Source: Thozetella sp. PMI_491 (Eukaryota > Ascomycota > Sordariomycetes > Chaetosphaeriales > Chaetosphaeriaceae). Taken from it: a stretch of DNA of 64,000 nt. Under the pieces are notes generated by a model. It saw only the letters and a program-made list of their open reading frames with translations. It was not told where the DNA came from and ran no database searches. The stretch covers positions 62,001 through 126,000 of the forward strand of contig MU270034.1 in assembly GCA_021432635.1 (NCBI GenBank), given 5' to 3'. A program made the position numbers and the translations under genes. Below are positions 22,909 through 33,184 of this stretch, piece after piece (within the stretch, counting starts at the first letter, position 1; the number at the start of each line of letters is the position of its first letter).

Positions 22909-24078
22909 CTACCAAGCTTCGGGTATGGTGGAACTGGGAAGCATGTCCCGTAGCCCATGGCATATCCAGTACCCTTTCTCTTGAGCCTTTTGGCCTTCGT
23001 GTGTGTCTCCGGCCGACCCCAATGGAAGCTCCCTCCACAGCGCTTCCGTTTTCCAGTGTGCAGAGCCTTTAAATGACTGCACAATATTGCTTGCCTTTGT
23101 TCTGAGCTTTCGTGTGCCATAGATAGTCGAGGGTAAGGAGATACGACACTCTCGAAGGCGGGGCATCCGAGCGACAGTGTCGTCGAAGCACTGCAACATA
23201 GTTTCTGTGAAGGCAAAGAGCTCTTTACTTTCCAGAGGCATGTTGGGCGGAACGATGCGGCCTTGTAGAGATAAATGTAGGTATCTTAGATTAGGCAATG
23301 TCGCCGGAAGCATCTGGCACAGGCTGCGGAAGCCATCAAGTCCCGAGTTGTCCTTGGGGTGGCCCTTATCCACCGTAGCAATGATTTCGTTCGGCATTTC
23401 CCATAGGTGTAAGTTCCATACTAGCTCGACACCGGGGATGATGTTGAGGCTAGCTGAGAGGAGAAGTTGTGGCAGTTGCCGTGTCAAGTAGATGCCTTGG
23501 ATGTGAAACCAGTTCGTCCCGTACAGCACTGCAGCCCCCTCGAAATACGCTTGCCGGCAAGTGAGGAGCCAACCCATCACCCCAATGAAGCACTTGTCGG
23601 GCAATTGACCAGGCCAAAGGTGGCAGTTGGTAAACCGCCCTGTCCGGCAGGTGTCGTCAGACTGGCCCCCAAGGGAGGACTCGAAGCTAGGTTGTGCATA
23701 TGAGTTGCTCGGGTTCCGGTGACAGACACAGCTCCACCAGATCCACCGTCGCGGTTTGGATGTGTCGGGCCGCAAGTGGGTGTCTGCATGGCGCGGAGCC
23801 GGTGGAGGGGGTTGGTGCGGCTTATGATGCACGCGCTTCACTGGATGCACGAAGCGCAGGTCAAAGTGCACTGTCTGCCCCCCAAAGGCCTCAAAAAGAA
23901 TGCGACGCCTGATCTCGGCCGGTATGCGACCATAAAGACTGCTCTGCGCGGTCGCATCGACCGTCGATGCATGCGTTGCCGTAAGGGCTATTGGCTGCTT
24001 CGGAGTCAGGACCGGAGGAGGCGGGATCTCATCCGCTTGGTGTCTCTTGGACAGCCAGTTCCGGAGTCGGCACGCCAT
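22909..24078 (-). CDS. DUF7730-like fungal protein, function unknown
   Basis: Single-exon 389-aa frame. The longer open frame upstream of 24078 lacks an ATG start, so the ATG giving MACRLRNWLSKRHQ is chosen. The core SLYGRIPAEIRRRILFEAFG and, further on, LLTCRQAYFEGAAVLYGTN is the conserved signature of an abundant fungal domain (DUF7730), distantly F-box-like in layout: a short helical motif followed by a recognition domain. Between them lies a variable Pro/His-rich loop. The C-terminal half has LPNLRYLHLSLQGRIVP-type leucine-rich text. No signal peptide or transmembrane helix. The molecular role of these proteins is unknown; they occur in large, variable families. Confidence 0.75.
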   Translation of the reverse strand: MACRLRNWLSKRHQADEIPPPPVLTPKQPIALTATHASTVDATAQSSLYGRIPAEIRRRILFEAFGGQTVHFDLRFVHPVKRVHHKPHQPPPPAPRHADTHLRPDTSKPRRWIWWSCVCHRNPSNSYAQPSFESSLGGQSDDTCRTGRFTNCHLWPGQLPDKCFIGVMGWLLTCRQAYFEGAAVLYGTNWFHIQGIYLTRQLPQLLLSASLNIIPGVELVWNLHLWEMPNEIIATVDKGHPKDNSGLDGFRSLCQMLPATLPNLRYLHLSLQGRIVPPNMPLESKELFAFTETMLQCFDDTVARMPRLRECRISLPSTIYGTRKLRTKASNIVQSFKGSAHWKTEALWRELPLGSAGDTHEGQKAQEKGYWICHGLRDMLPSSTIPEAW

Positions 24079-24688
24079 GGCTTGGCGGTTGAGAGAAGTG
24101 TAGGAGAGGGCTACACGAGAACGGGAGATACATTCCGGTTGCCAAAGCTGCAACACTGCCGTTGATGACGCAAAGTTAACACCGATATCGCTACAACGCA
24201 AGTTACAGCTCCGATGTTAGCGCGTCGAGGCCTGAGGGCTACCTGTTGAAGAGATCGCAGTGCGAAGTGCCTTGTCAAGCCAGATGCGCATATCGAGTTG
24301 AATATGGAGGCATAGTTAGGGGGTTGGGTATAGAATTGGACCCTGAGGTAATTTGAACTTGGTGTCTTTACGAAAAGGGCCGGCTTTAGGCATGAAGAGC
24401 GAGGTGCAGTAGTCGCTTATCGCGCTCTTCATGTACCCCCGCCCGTGTCGCCTTCAGCTGCCAAGAAAAAATTCCACGTGCGTTGAGGCTTAGTTACCCC
24501 ACGCGAAATATGCCTTAGCTTAGGTAGACGACGAACGACAGGGCGTCTTTCTAAGAACCACCTATTTAAAGTATCGGAGCCCCAGTTTCTTTGTTGTCGG
24601 GGATATGAGCACTTAGTTACTAATTCCTTTTGATAGGAATCTCACAAGAGTCTCAGTTTAATCAAGGCTTTCACATCCTCCAGTAACT
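24079..24688. promoter_or_regulatory. 610-bp divergent upstream region of the DUF7730-like and HET genes
   Basis: Both flanking genes point outward, so this holds their promoters. A TATTTAAAG at about 24564-24572 lies ~120 bases before the HET ATG and is a plausible TATA element. No gene seen. Confidence 0.4.
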
Positions 24689-26515
24689 ATGGAAGTTCAA
24701 TCTCCGCCTACCCCCCATCCAGTCGCGGCCGGGGAGGCACAAGAGGATGACGCGGTGCAGCTGGGCGTCATCAGATTCCGATATTCCGACATCGACCCAG
24801 CGCAGGAGATGCGACTCTTATCAATCGCACCTTGTCAAGATCCCCATTCTCCAGACGAGGAGATTCAGTGCCAACTGGTTCCTGCCAGCCTGGACCAACC
24901 ACCGGCATATACGGCAATATCCTACGTCTGGGGCCATCGCTCGGATACACAGTTGGTCTATCTAGAGGGCTGTCAGTTCCCGATCACGGCGAGCCTGCGG
25001 GTGGCACTTCTAGCCTTGAGACACGCCGAGACGCCCGTGCGGGTTTGGGCCGACGCCGTGTGCATTAATCAGAACAACAACTTCGAGCGAAGCCAGCAGG
25101 TTATGCGGATGGCAGCCATCTACCGGATGGCCACCCGGGTTGCGTTCCACGTGGGCCCAGAGGATGCCAGCGCTCTAGTCGCCTTCAAATTTCTAGAAGA
25201 CTTGGCTGCGATGAAGCACGCGCCGGATCACCAGCAAAAATTCGACACCGTCTTGGACAGTAGCGGACTGGATTCGCCGTTCGGTGCCTTGGTTTCGCTG
25301 TTTCGACGCGACTACTGGAATCGAATATGGATCATTCAGGAAATATGCAATGCTAAAGAAGCCTCGCTGTTCTGCGGTTCGACATCGATCCCTTGGACGA
25401 CTTACAAGGATGCCATGGCGCTTCTCCAACAAAACGGACCGCGAATATACAGCATGTTTGGCTCGAACCCATACACGACCGATGAGCGAAAACCATGGTC
25501 GTCGTATCTGGCAGGTCATATAAGTGGTCGTTACTCTTTCCTTGATGCTCAAGGGCATGCCAACCTCTATGGAGCATTGGTGCTTCATAGAGCAAAAGCT
25601 TGTTCCGATCCTCGTGATAAGATCTTTGGGCTGCTTGGGGTAGTAACACCAGCTCCGGTCGTAAATGTGGACTACAATCTTTCTGTTGCCCAGGTATATA
25701 CTGAAGCTACAGTCTCGGAGATCCGTAGGATGCACACCCTGAGAATTATCTTATACTCTACGGGAAATCGGAGCGGGTCATCACCCGACAGGCTGCCGAC
25801 TTGGGTCCCAGACTGGTCTTTCCGTGGTGAAGCAGACTATGACTATGGCGATGTTTCTTCCTTTGATGCATCGCCGAGGATTGCGGCGCATTACAAATTC
25901 TCCCAGGGAGATTCGTTGCTCACGACCGCAGTTATCCCACTTCTTGCTGTCAATAACTTCTCATTATGTTCTAGTAGTCCTGCTAGCCCCCTCGAGCTGG
26001 CTAGAACGTTCTTGGATTGGTACCGGTTTCTCTCAGGTCGGCCCCGAGAGCTGGAGACACTAGTGAGCCTCATATTCTCCGATATGCTCCCTTTGCCGAG
26101 AGATGGCCTGCGAATTGAAGAGATTCTCGACATCGTCTTAGAGACAGATGCTAGGAAGATGAAGTCTCACTTTCCATGGGCACCTCTGGAAGATTCGCTG
26201 CAGGCGTACGTCGACAAGACACCCCCGGTATCCGACACAGACATGTCATGGGCCATGCGGTGCCTGGGTCTTAGAATCACTGGCAGACGCCTTCTGGCAT
26301 CGAACACGGAGGGGTTTTGTATTGGCCCCAGTGATGTGCGCGAACACGACCTTGTGTGCCTGCCTCTCGGGTGCCCATGTCCGATAGTGGTACGGCAGGT
26401 CGGGGGAAAATTTACATACCAAGGATTTGCGCTAGTGTCGGGGTATATGGGTGGTGAAGCAATTCAGGAACTAAAAGAAAGGAAGCGTCGGCTCATGGAA
26501 ATCACTATTATGTGA
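24689..26515 (+). CDS. HET-domain protein (heterokaryon incompatibility type)
   Basis: Intronless, 608 aa. The HET domain spans roughly residues 65-215 with its three blocks: PPAYTAISYVWGHRSDTQ, VRVWADAVCINQNNNFERS plus QQVMRMAAIYRMATRVAFHVG, and YWNRIWIIQEICNAKEASLFCG. After it comes the usual RAKACSDPRDKIFGLLGVV linker and PTWVPDWSFRG. The C-terminal part ends in the common FCIGPSDVREHDLVCLPLGC and GFALVSGYMGGEA region. HET domains mediate programmed cell death after fusion of incompatible hyphae in known cases; most genomic copies are untested. Length and motifs are normal with no lesions. No STAND or ankyrin domain is attached, so any trigger must come from another protein. It lies ~14 kb from the NACHT gene and is unlinked in any obvious operon-like way. 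Confidence 0.88.
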   Translation: MEVQSPPTPHPVAAGEAQEDDAVQLGVIRFRYSDIDPAQEMRLLSIAPCQDPHSPDEEIQCQLVPASLDQPPAYTAISYVWGHRSDTQLVYLEGCQFPITASLRVALLALRHAETPVRVWADAVCINQNNNFERSQQVMRMAAIYRMATRVAFHVGPEDASALVAFKFLEDLAAMKHAPDHQQKFDTVLDSSGLDSPFGALVSLFRRDYWNRIWIIQEICNAKEASLFCGSTSIPWTTYKDAMALLQQNGPRIYSMFGSNPYTTDERKPWSSYLAGHISGRYSFLDAQGHANLYGALVLHRAKACSDPRDKIFGLLGVVTPAPVVNVDYNLSVAQVYTEATVSEIRRMHTLRIILYSTGNRSGSSPDRLPTWVPDWSFRGEADYDYGDVSSFDASPRIAAHYKFSQGDSLLTTAVIPLLAVNNFSLCSSSPASPLELARTFLDWYRFLSGRPRELETLVSLIFSDMLPLPRDGLRIEEILDIVLETDARKMKSHFPWAPLEDSLQAYVDKTPPVSDTDMSWAMRCLGLRITGRRLLASNTEGFCIGPSDVREHDLVCLPLGCPCPIVVRQVGGKFTYQGFALVSGYMGGEAIQELKERKRRLMEITIM

Positions 26516-26750
26516 GCGACAAGTGTCCTCGGCGGGTGATTACACAGATGACTTAATTTGCGCATTTTTAGACCATATATCAAGATTTTGCAAGTTCAGA
26601 CTCAGGGGGAATCTCCAGTAGTATTTCAAGAATACCTAGAAGAACTCAGGAGAGATACGGTGTAGTCCATGTACGATGAAGCGTTGTAGAATGTCAAAGG
26701 AGCCAATTGCTAGCTTAGGGGAGCCTTTTGCTACTTTCGCTAAATCTGGC
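26516..26750. other. short spacer
   Basis: Convergent 3' ends of the HET gene and the small secreted peptide gene. Nothing else seen. Confidence 0.4.
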
Positions 26751-26982
26751 TCAACCAACTGTAGGATAGTCGAACCGAAGAATCTCCTCGGCGGATGTCT
26801 GCACCTCCGGGTGGTCGGCTGCTATCTGAGCCAATGCTGCTTTGATGTCATCGGCCTCTATATTGCTTCGTTATTAGCATGGTCAAGACTAGGGGACTCT
26901 GATAGAACTTGCTGTCTGGAGCAGGAGCTGCAAGGGCAGTGGCAAGCAGGGCGGTGAGGGCAAGAGGGATGAAAGAGCGCAT
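26751..26982 (-). CDS. 58-aa secreted peptide, candidate precursor
   Basis: Exons 26982-26913 and 26857-26751 make a 58-aa product that divides by three. The N-terminus MRSFIPLALTALLATALAA is a strong signal peptide, followed by PAPD. The 55-base intron has a GC-AG border with the full consensus A|GCAAGT, a GCTAAT branch site and a TATAG acceptor. Without splicing the frame stops after 44 codons. The mature part (KADDIKAALAQIAADHPEVQ then TSAEEILRFDYPTVG) has no cysteine and no repeats. It is an acidic amphipathic helix with a Tyr/Pro-containing C-terminal tail after an Arg. It faces a UstYa-like oxidase gene across ~970 bases. It could be a secreted peptide of unknown role or a single-core ribosomal-peptide precursor; the second is inference only. 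Confidence 0.5.
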
Positions 26983-27950
26983 TGTGAAGTTTTGGATAAG
27001 GAATAAATGTTGCGGAAGATGAACTTATAAATAATGATAAGAGAGCTGATGGCGCGATTTGTCTTGGCGAGCTAGGATATGATAATGGATGTATTTGAGG
27101 AAAGAACCAAGTATTTATATCATTCTGGAGTCCCGAAATCATCTATACTAGCTTTCCGTGCAAACCTCCATTGTTGACTTTGAGTGCCGAGACGATGCTT
27201 GGTAGGAGGATGAATATACGCCGCACGCGAGCATGAATAGCACACGAACCATCCAAATATGTTGGCGCCGGGACTTTTGCAGCACTGATGATTCGTCACA
27301 ACACCGTCAGTCTTGGCAGGGCGCTACCGAGCGCATAATTGCTCGCCGTTCACGCACATAGACGACAACCAACATGATTTAAGCTAGGTGAAGGAAGGTG
27401 AGAACCGAGGCGTTCTCGTATGTATAGAGAGAACCAAGTAAAAGAAAAGGCTACGAAGTGGGTGTGCAGCCAATATACATCTTACTAGCCCGCCTCACGA
27501 AGGAATTCAACTGCCGAAAATATCCAACCAATGTGTAACTTATACCTAAATAGGACCAAGAGTTCTGCTTGCTAGCACTACTTGATAGGTTATCCATCCG
27601 ACGATCCACGCATACCTCTGGCTCAGGGGAACTTCTGGCAACATCGTATATTTCACCTATGCTCACAATTCCTTATAGGCCGAGACAATTCTAGAGGGAT
27701 TCTTAGCTCAGCAAGCAGTCTTGCTTCGAATCTTCATCCATAATTAGTTACATCTTGATCGAATGTGCTTGCGTGATCTATTTTCCCGTCCGAATCATAC
27801 ACAATCGCCTTGTTTCTTGACTCAGACCTCCTAAGACTACCTTCTTCGCTTCATCCCTTCACAATCTAAGCTACTCGGCTTTGGGCTCATCATCTACATG
27901 CTAGATCTTCACAAAGGAGCAGCACCGCACCGCTATCCCAGGCTACAGTG
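26983..27950. promoter_or_regulatory. divergent upstream region of the secreted peptide and UstYa-like genes
   Basis: About 970 bases, AT-rich at both ends, holding the promoters of the two divergent genes. No domain-bearing frame. A short A-box/B-box-like sequence at 27697-27740 is too compact to be a tRNA. Confidence 0.4.
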
Positions 27951-28938
27951 ATGAAGTCTGGCGACAAAAATGGTTATCAACAATCTCCTAGGAGCTCTTT
28001 CTCCGAAGAAGATCAATCTACAGTTACTCTCTTAGGTGACAGCTCAGTTATCCGCGCCGAAAGACGGCGTGACTGGTGGCAGCTTGTTCTATACTTTGTG
28101 ATTGTTGTGCAATTTACGCTTCTTCTTTTATTGACGAGGCAGGTCTGGACGACCAAGGATCCTACTCTAGCTCTTTGGTGTAGGTGCATATATCATCACC
28201 CGAATCTTCGAATGAAGAGATTACGGACTAAGGATTATAGCTCCCGCCGAAGGAAACGTGAAGTATAATAGAATCACAAGCACACCGTACTTTTATAACA
28301 GAAGCCCCTACCTTGGTACGAATACTCGACAAGTCGATGCACTATGGGAGGAGCTCTACGACGGTATGTCCTCCTATCCCTCTAGGCAGCTGAAAATACT
28401 GATCGTCTGACCCACTATCTACTGTAGAGGGCTTAATTAGTGCGATATCTGAGGAGGAAGCATCTCACCTTTTAAACAAAACTCGGGCTGCCCCGAATGC
28501 CCCCAATCTCTATCTCGTACAACTTCAGGTATTCCACGACCTTCACTGCCTTAACCTTATTCGAAAGTGGGTATACATGGACGTTTATCCAGGCCAGGCC
28601 GAATGGCTCAATGGAACTCTGAACCACGATACTGTCAATGCACTGCATGTTGGTGAGTGTATGTCGGGCGCAGCTTTCCCCAGATATTGACTCGTGCAGA
28701 TCACTGTATCGATGCCCTGAGACAGTCTATCATGTGTACGGGCGATATCACGCCAAGGAAGTTTGCTCCCCACGAGAATGAACGACAGCGATATGTATAT
28801 CCCGAAATCTACGTGACGCAGACTTGTCGAGACTATAACGCAATACACGACTGGGCGAAAGAGAGGCGAGTTGTCGATTGGATGATGAGTTTTGATGAAG
28901 AGTGGGAACGGACAAGATATAACACGAGTTTGCCATGA
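27951..28938 (+). CDS. UstYa-like (DUF3328) oxidase, membrane anchored
   Basis: Four exons (27951-28179, 28241-28363, 28428-28652, 28700-28938) give 271 aa in frame. The ATG at 27951 is used; the preceding codon is GTG. A cytoplasmic N-terminus is followed by one transmembrane helix (WWQLVLYFVIVVQFTLLLLL), then WSPAEGNVKYNRIT and SPYLGTNTRQVDALWEELYD. The family's two HxxHC motifs are intact: FHDLHCLNLIRKW, and HVDHCIDALRQSIMCTGDIT with its codons split by intron 3. UstYa proteins are copper-dependent oxidases that cyclise or hydroxylate peptides in fungal RiPP pathways (ustiloxin, asperipin, phomopsin types) and also act in other pathways. Both catalytic motifs are present, so activity is likely. 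The neighbouring secreted peptide may be its substrate but this is unproven. Confidence 0.85.
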
Positions 28939-29468
28939 CTGTCGTGTCTGTAGTATCCATTACGTCTTGCTCTAGCGGGCACTGGTAACGTATTTTGGGT
29001 CGGTGGCAGTCTGGCATCAATACGCGCATTAGACCCCTAGGCATCTACACAAACATTTGCGGTCATGCTCTGAGTGTAGCCTATACCCTAGATCCAAGTC
29101 AGTTTACCTAGAGTTGCGCAGGCATGCGAAGCTAGGCGTCTTCTGTAAGGTCTGTTTCTCCGGATTGCTCTGGAGACCAGTGCATTGCCATGTTTCACAG
29201 GATCTAGTAAACTTGGGTTACGTATAAGTCTCTATGTACACACATCGATTTCAACACGCGGCGGCTGCGTCTTTCGCTCCGTGTCTCTTCGAAGGCATAG
29301 CTCGTATGCGTGTTTCAGCATGAGGATCGGCGGAGTAAGCGACCATCTCTGGAAGACCACTGCTCCTCTCACGATACTATACATATCTTGCTTAGCCACC
29401 AAATAACGGGATCAACGAGGCGTCGGGCCATTTTATGCGTATAATGTATCCCAACAATGCAGATGTAG
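28939..29468. other. intergenic, no gene seen
   Basis: Spacer between the UstYa-like gene and the carboxylesterase remnant; no coding signal. Confidence 0.35.
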
Positions 29469-29937
29469 TTGGTTTTATTCGCTATCACTTTGGCTCGAGC
29501 CGATGCGCAACGCCACTGGATCCCAAAGAAAGTCCTCCTGAGCTCATCATCGAGCGGCGTACCCTATGGGACGATCAACTCGACGGCCCCCAATATCCGC
29601 CAGTTGCATGGCATCCCCTTTGGAGTGCGCCAGACGGGAAGTTACGGTTTCAGCCCCCACGAGGGTACTCCGGCAGTGGCTCCCTGAATGGTTGAGGTTT
29701 CAAACCGGCATCCCTTCAAAGCGGCGGTTTGCCTGGCACAGCCGCCGCCGGGCGCCTATCACAAAGACTGGCTTTATGTAAACTTTTATGATACGTCTTT
29801 CCCCACGAGTCCTAAGATCATATTCCTAATTTGGATATTGGGGGACGGTTTCGCAAAGGGGGTACCTCCGATGCGAAGCTGTAGCCTGACAAGTGGATCG
29901 AACGCACCCATTCGCACATCGCCGCTCGCCACCAGGT
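29469..29937 (+). pseudogene. N-terminal remnant of a type-B carboxylesterase
   Basis: The fragments read as a carboxylesterase N-terminus once frames are switched. A hydrophobic leader ends ITLARADAQ, then GVPYGTINSTAPNIRQLHG and IPFGVRQTG. After a shift comes GKLRFQPPRGYSGSGSLNG, then HPFKAAVCLAQPPPGAYHKD. Near the end is a decayed oxyanion-hole region (ILGDGFAKGVPP in one frame, GGRFRKGGTSDAKL in another; normally GGGF-x-x-G) followed by PDKWIERTHSHIAARHQ. The remaining ~80% of the enzyme, including the Ser of GxSxG, is gone, and the sequence abuts the 3' end of the MFS gene. At least two frameshifts plus stops. Intact relatives hydrolyse carboxylic esters and are often secreted. The order of motifs is convincing even though each is degraded. 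Confidence 0.7.
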
Positions 29938-29973
29938 AAGTCCTGTACTCCCTTGCCTCCGAAACGCTTCACT

Positions 29974-31598
29974 TCAATTTTCCTCCTCATCGTTGACCTT
30001 AACCCGCTTCTCGTCCCGTTTTTGGAGCCAAGGGATACCAAAACCTGTCCACAGAGTCAAAGCAACGACCATAGCCAGTGCACTAGGCCAACCATGTGTC
30101 TGCGTGAACTTGGGAGCCTCAGAACTGGGGAATTGATATTGCTGGAAAGGAGTGGCCACGGCACCACCAAGGGCGGTCATGAAGCCTAGAATAAATGCTC
30201 GTTTCTGCTCGTCGCCCCCGCACGTCTCGTTGGTCCAGCCCGCCAGGAGAGGGGTGTAGCAGCCGTAGCAGCCGCACAGGATGAAGGCGGCCATAAGAAG
30301 GCGATGGGGGACGTCCCAGATGGTGAGGATGATGAAGTTGAAAGTGAGAAGCGAGCCGACAGCGAAGCACACGGGGCCACGAGCCCCGATCTTATCAGCG
30401 ACGTAGCCCGTGCCCAGCATGAAGCAGAAGTTGACTGCGCCGATGGCCGTTGGGATGTTGTTGTACTGCACGACCGAGTAGCCCTGAGACTTGAGATACA
30501 GAATGAAGTACTGCATCACGTAGTTGCCGACGGTGAGGGACCACAGTGCATAAGCAATGGAGAAGGCGTAGACCTGCCAAGACGTGAAGATGCGCTTGAT
30601 GACAGTCAAGTCCAACTTGCCGGCCGGCTTTCGACCCTCTTCTTCAATGCGCTCACGAGCCCTCTGGCGCTCCCACTCGTTGAGGTAAAACGCTGTGGTG
30701 GTGTGCGGTGTGTCAGGGTAGAAGAACTGACGCTCTTATTAGCCACTTCCCGGGGAAGCAGGAGAGAGGGTTCACGTACAAAGCCATAGAGGGCCACGGG
30801 GATGGCCAGAATGAAATCAAAAATGAACAGCCATCGCCACGCTGATAGCCCGCCTCTGCCATTCATGCCGGCGAACAAGGCCGACTGCAGATAGCCCGAG
30901 AACATCTGGCCCAGGACCCCAGAGATGACGAACAGGGCTTGGCGCCGAGCCATCTCACTCTTGCGGTACCAGGATCCGATTGTGTACGTGATTCCGGGCC
31001 AGGCTGCCGACTCGAACATCCCGACGAAGAACCTCATGGCGTAGAACTGGGGTCCCGTGTTGCATTTGTACATGAACAAGACAAACAGGCTCCAGCTATT
31101 TTCTCAGGTCAGCGGACACCGAAGAGAACCCGGGGCGACAGGAGAGACTTACGATAGGAGACAGCCGGGAAGCCAGTACCGGGGGCGCACTACGGTGATG
31201 ACCAGGTTGCCGGCCGAGGCGCCGACGATGGTCCCGACGGCGAAGTAGGTGTTCATCCACGAGAGCTCATTGCCGGGACCGAAGCCCAGCTCCTCCGACA
31301 TGCCGGAGGCGTAGGCGTTGGAGACATTCTGGGCGTCGAGCCACTTGATGAAGAAGCAGAGGCAGGAGTAGCTCAGCAGAAACCAATCCAGCTTGAAGAT
31401 TAGCCGCTTCTCCTCAGCCGAAGTCCCGGGCTCGTGCCAGTGGAACCATCGCCTGGGCTGAGGTGCCGGCTCGGGTGCTGCGACGGGCTTCTCGTCGATA
31501 TTGTCAACCACCACGCCCTTCTCGCTGCTCGTCTGCTCCCTTGTGGGCTGCGTCGCTACCACCGCGGGAGCGTCCCTCTCGTCGACTTGGTTTCCCAT
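29974..31598 (-). CDS. MFS transporter, Dal5/pantothenate-permease (anion:cation symporter) type
   Basis: Three exons; translation starts at 31598. The cytoplasmic N-terminus is hydrophilic, and the first helix region is LIFKLDWFLLSYSCLCFFIKWLD. The family pattern AQNVSNAYASGMSEELGFG replaces the N-x-x-I-A-G of Dal5. FVGMFESAAWPGITYTIGSWY and RKSEMARRQALFVISGVLGQ are the conserved loop of this subfamily, followed by SAWRWLFIFDFILAIPVALYGF, a long central loop (YPDTPHTTTAFYLNEWERQRA) and six more helices ending in WTGFGIPWLQKRDEKR. The introns fall after GCLLS and after ALYGF and restore frame. Such carriers import allantoate, pantothenate, biotin precursors, small peptides or similar acids with protons. 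It is divergent from the 5-oxoprolinase/hydantoinase gene, so its cargo may be that enzyme's substrate. Confidence 0.87.
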
Positions 31599-33184
31599 TT
31601 TAACGTGGTGGCAATTTGCCGGGTCTCGGGGCGGGGAGTGGAGAGGGGAATGAAGAGGGGAAAGGTCGAGATAGGAAAGGCTGCGACCGAATAGAGGACC
31701 TTTTGCCTTCGATACTGTTCAGCACCCCTTTTGGCAATCGCTTCGCTGCAGCAGTACACCATTCAACGCTCTTGCTGAGAGAGAATAGGATGACAGATCT
31801 AGGGCTGTCTTTATGAACAGTCTCGTCGCCCTCGCAACGTCAGTCCCAACCGCGCGGAATCAGCGAGACAAGGGCGATGACGACATTTGACAGTCCCCAA
31901 CGCCGTGGCCACTAGATCGGCTTGAACTTACTGCCATGGCCTGGGCAGAGGCCGCTAGGAAGTTGTAGGGGTCCATCGCGTGGCGTTAGCTGGCGGGTCG
32001 GTGGAGGGGCTATCGCCGAAGCCGGTCGTGTCGTGTGGTGCGTCTCGAGGACCCAGGTTATATAGGGAAGCCATGCAGTCCCATCGGATTCGCAGGGGAA
32101 TTTGTGGTTCCTATTTCTAGAGAAAACACCACATGGGCTGGCTACATACCTAGTCAACGCGTCACTCGCAAAAAAAAGCAAAAAAAAAGCAACCCTCTCT
32201 CGTGAGATTCTCGCCTCAGTCCGAGTGTTTGGTTCCGAGTCTGCATCATGTTGAGAAAAACCTGGCCCTGTTAACGGCTACGGGATTTGCAGCGAAAGCG
32301 GGCCTATAGGTACCTTTCTTATCTCGGTGAATACGGAAAAGCGCAGTGGAGTGGTGCACTTGGCAAAAGCGGCTGCATGCAAGCTACCGCACTCACCCGC
32401 CAACTCACGAGAGCATCGCTCTCTAACTCGACAATACACTATCAAATGCGGGCAATACATATCTCTTGACTAGAATTTCTACCGTGTCGCGGCATCGTAT
32501 CAGCATGTTCCCCGCACCTCGGTGGCGTACTTTGTAGGTGACTTTTTTTTTTTTTTTTTTTTGGAACCAGCAGCGGAACAAAATGCAAATTAAGCTCCAA
32601 GCTTCCAAGCTATCCATGGCCTGCTGCCAAATTAGCTGCTCCACACGTGGACACGACATTCAAAAACTGATCCCACCGGTCACCATCGTTTCCAGTATAG
32701 CTGCTGCTTTGGGCCCTAGCAAGCCTAGCCCTGCTCCGGTCGTCGCAGCACAGGGGATTTAGTGCCAGGGACGTGCTATGGCCCCGTTCTTCAAGTGCCG
32801 ATCGCCGGCGCTTAGCGCCTCGGACAAAAGCCCGACCTGCCTGGTGATAGCCCCACCGCCTGGTCGCATCCAATAATGGAAAGGACAGAAAAAAAGGAAA
32901 AAAAAAAAGAGGGAACAAAACGGCCAAATAGTGTGTCGGCCCGGTATCGCCCCGCTATTAGGTAGGTAGGAACTGTACACAAGCCTAGATTGCGCAATAA
33001 CGGACGGCCGTTCCGCAGGTTCGGGTCGCGGCAGCTCAGCTTCCACTCTACAGGCCACATAGAACGACGTAACGTTTGCTGATTTGTTCCCGGCGAATTT
33101 CGCACAGCGTTCTCATAGGACAACCTTGTCGCCAGACGAGCGCAACAGAGATCGAAAGCTGCATCCACGCCAAAGTCGGGCATC
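31599..33184. promoter_or_regulatory. 1.6-kb divergent upstream region of the MFS and hydantoinase genes
   Basis: Separates two start codons facing outward. It contains a 20-base T run (32543-32562), A-rich tracts near 32165-32190 and 32885-32910, and several GGTACCT/AGGTACC-like segments. No gene-like frame is supported. It presumably holds common regulatory sites; none can be named. Confidence 0.4.

Noticed and set aside
24079-24201. N-terminal extension of the DUF7730-like frame
   Set aside because: The open frame continues upstream but without an ATG; the first codon there is TTG, so the ATG at 24078 is preferred.
27697-27740. tRNA-like text (TTAGCTCAGC followed by GCTTCGAATC)
   Set aside because: A-box and B-box-like words are only ~20 bases apart, with no room for an anticodon arm, and the ends do not pair; treated as chance.
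32543-32562. T20 run as a terminator
   Set aside because: It lies in a divergent promoter region of a eukaryotic locus and no Pol III gene precedes it.
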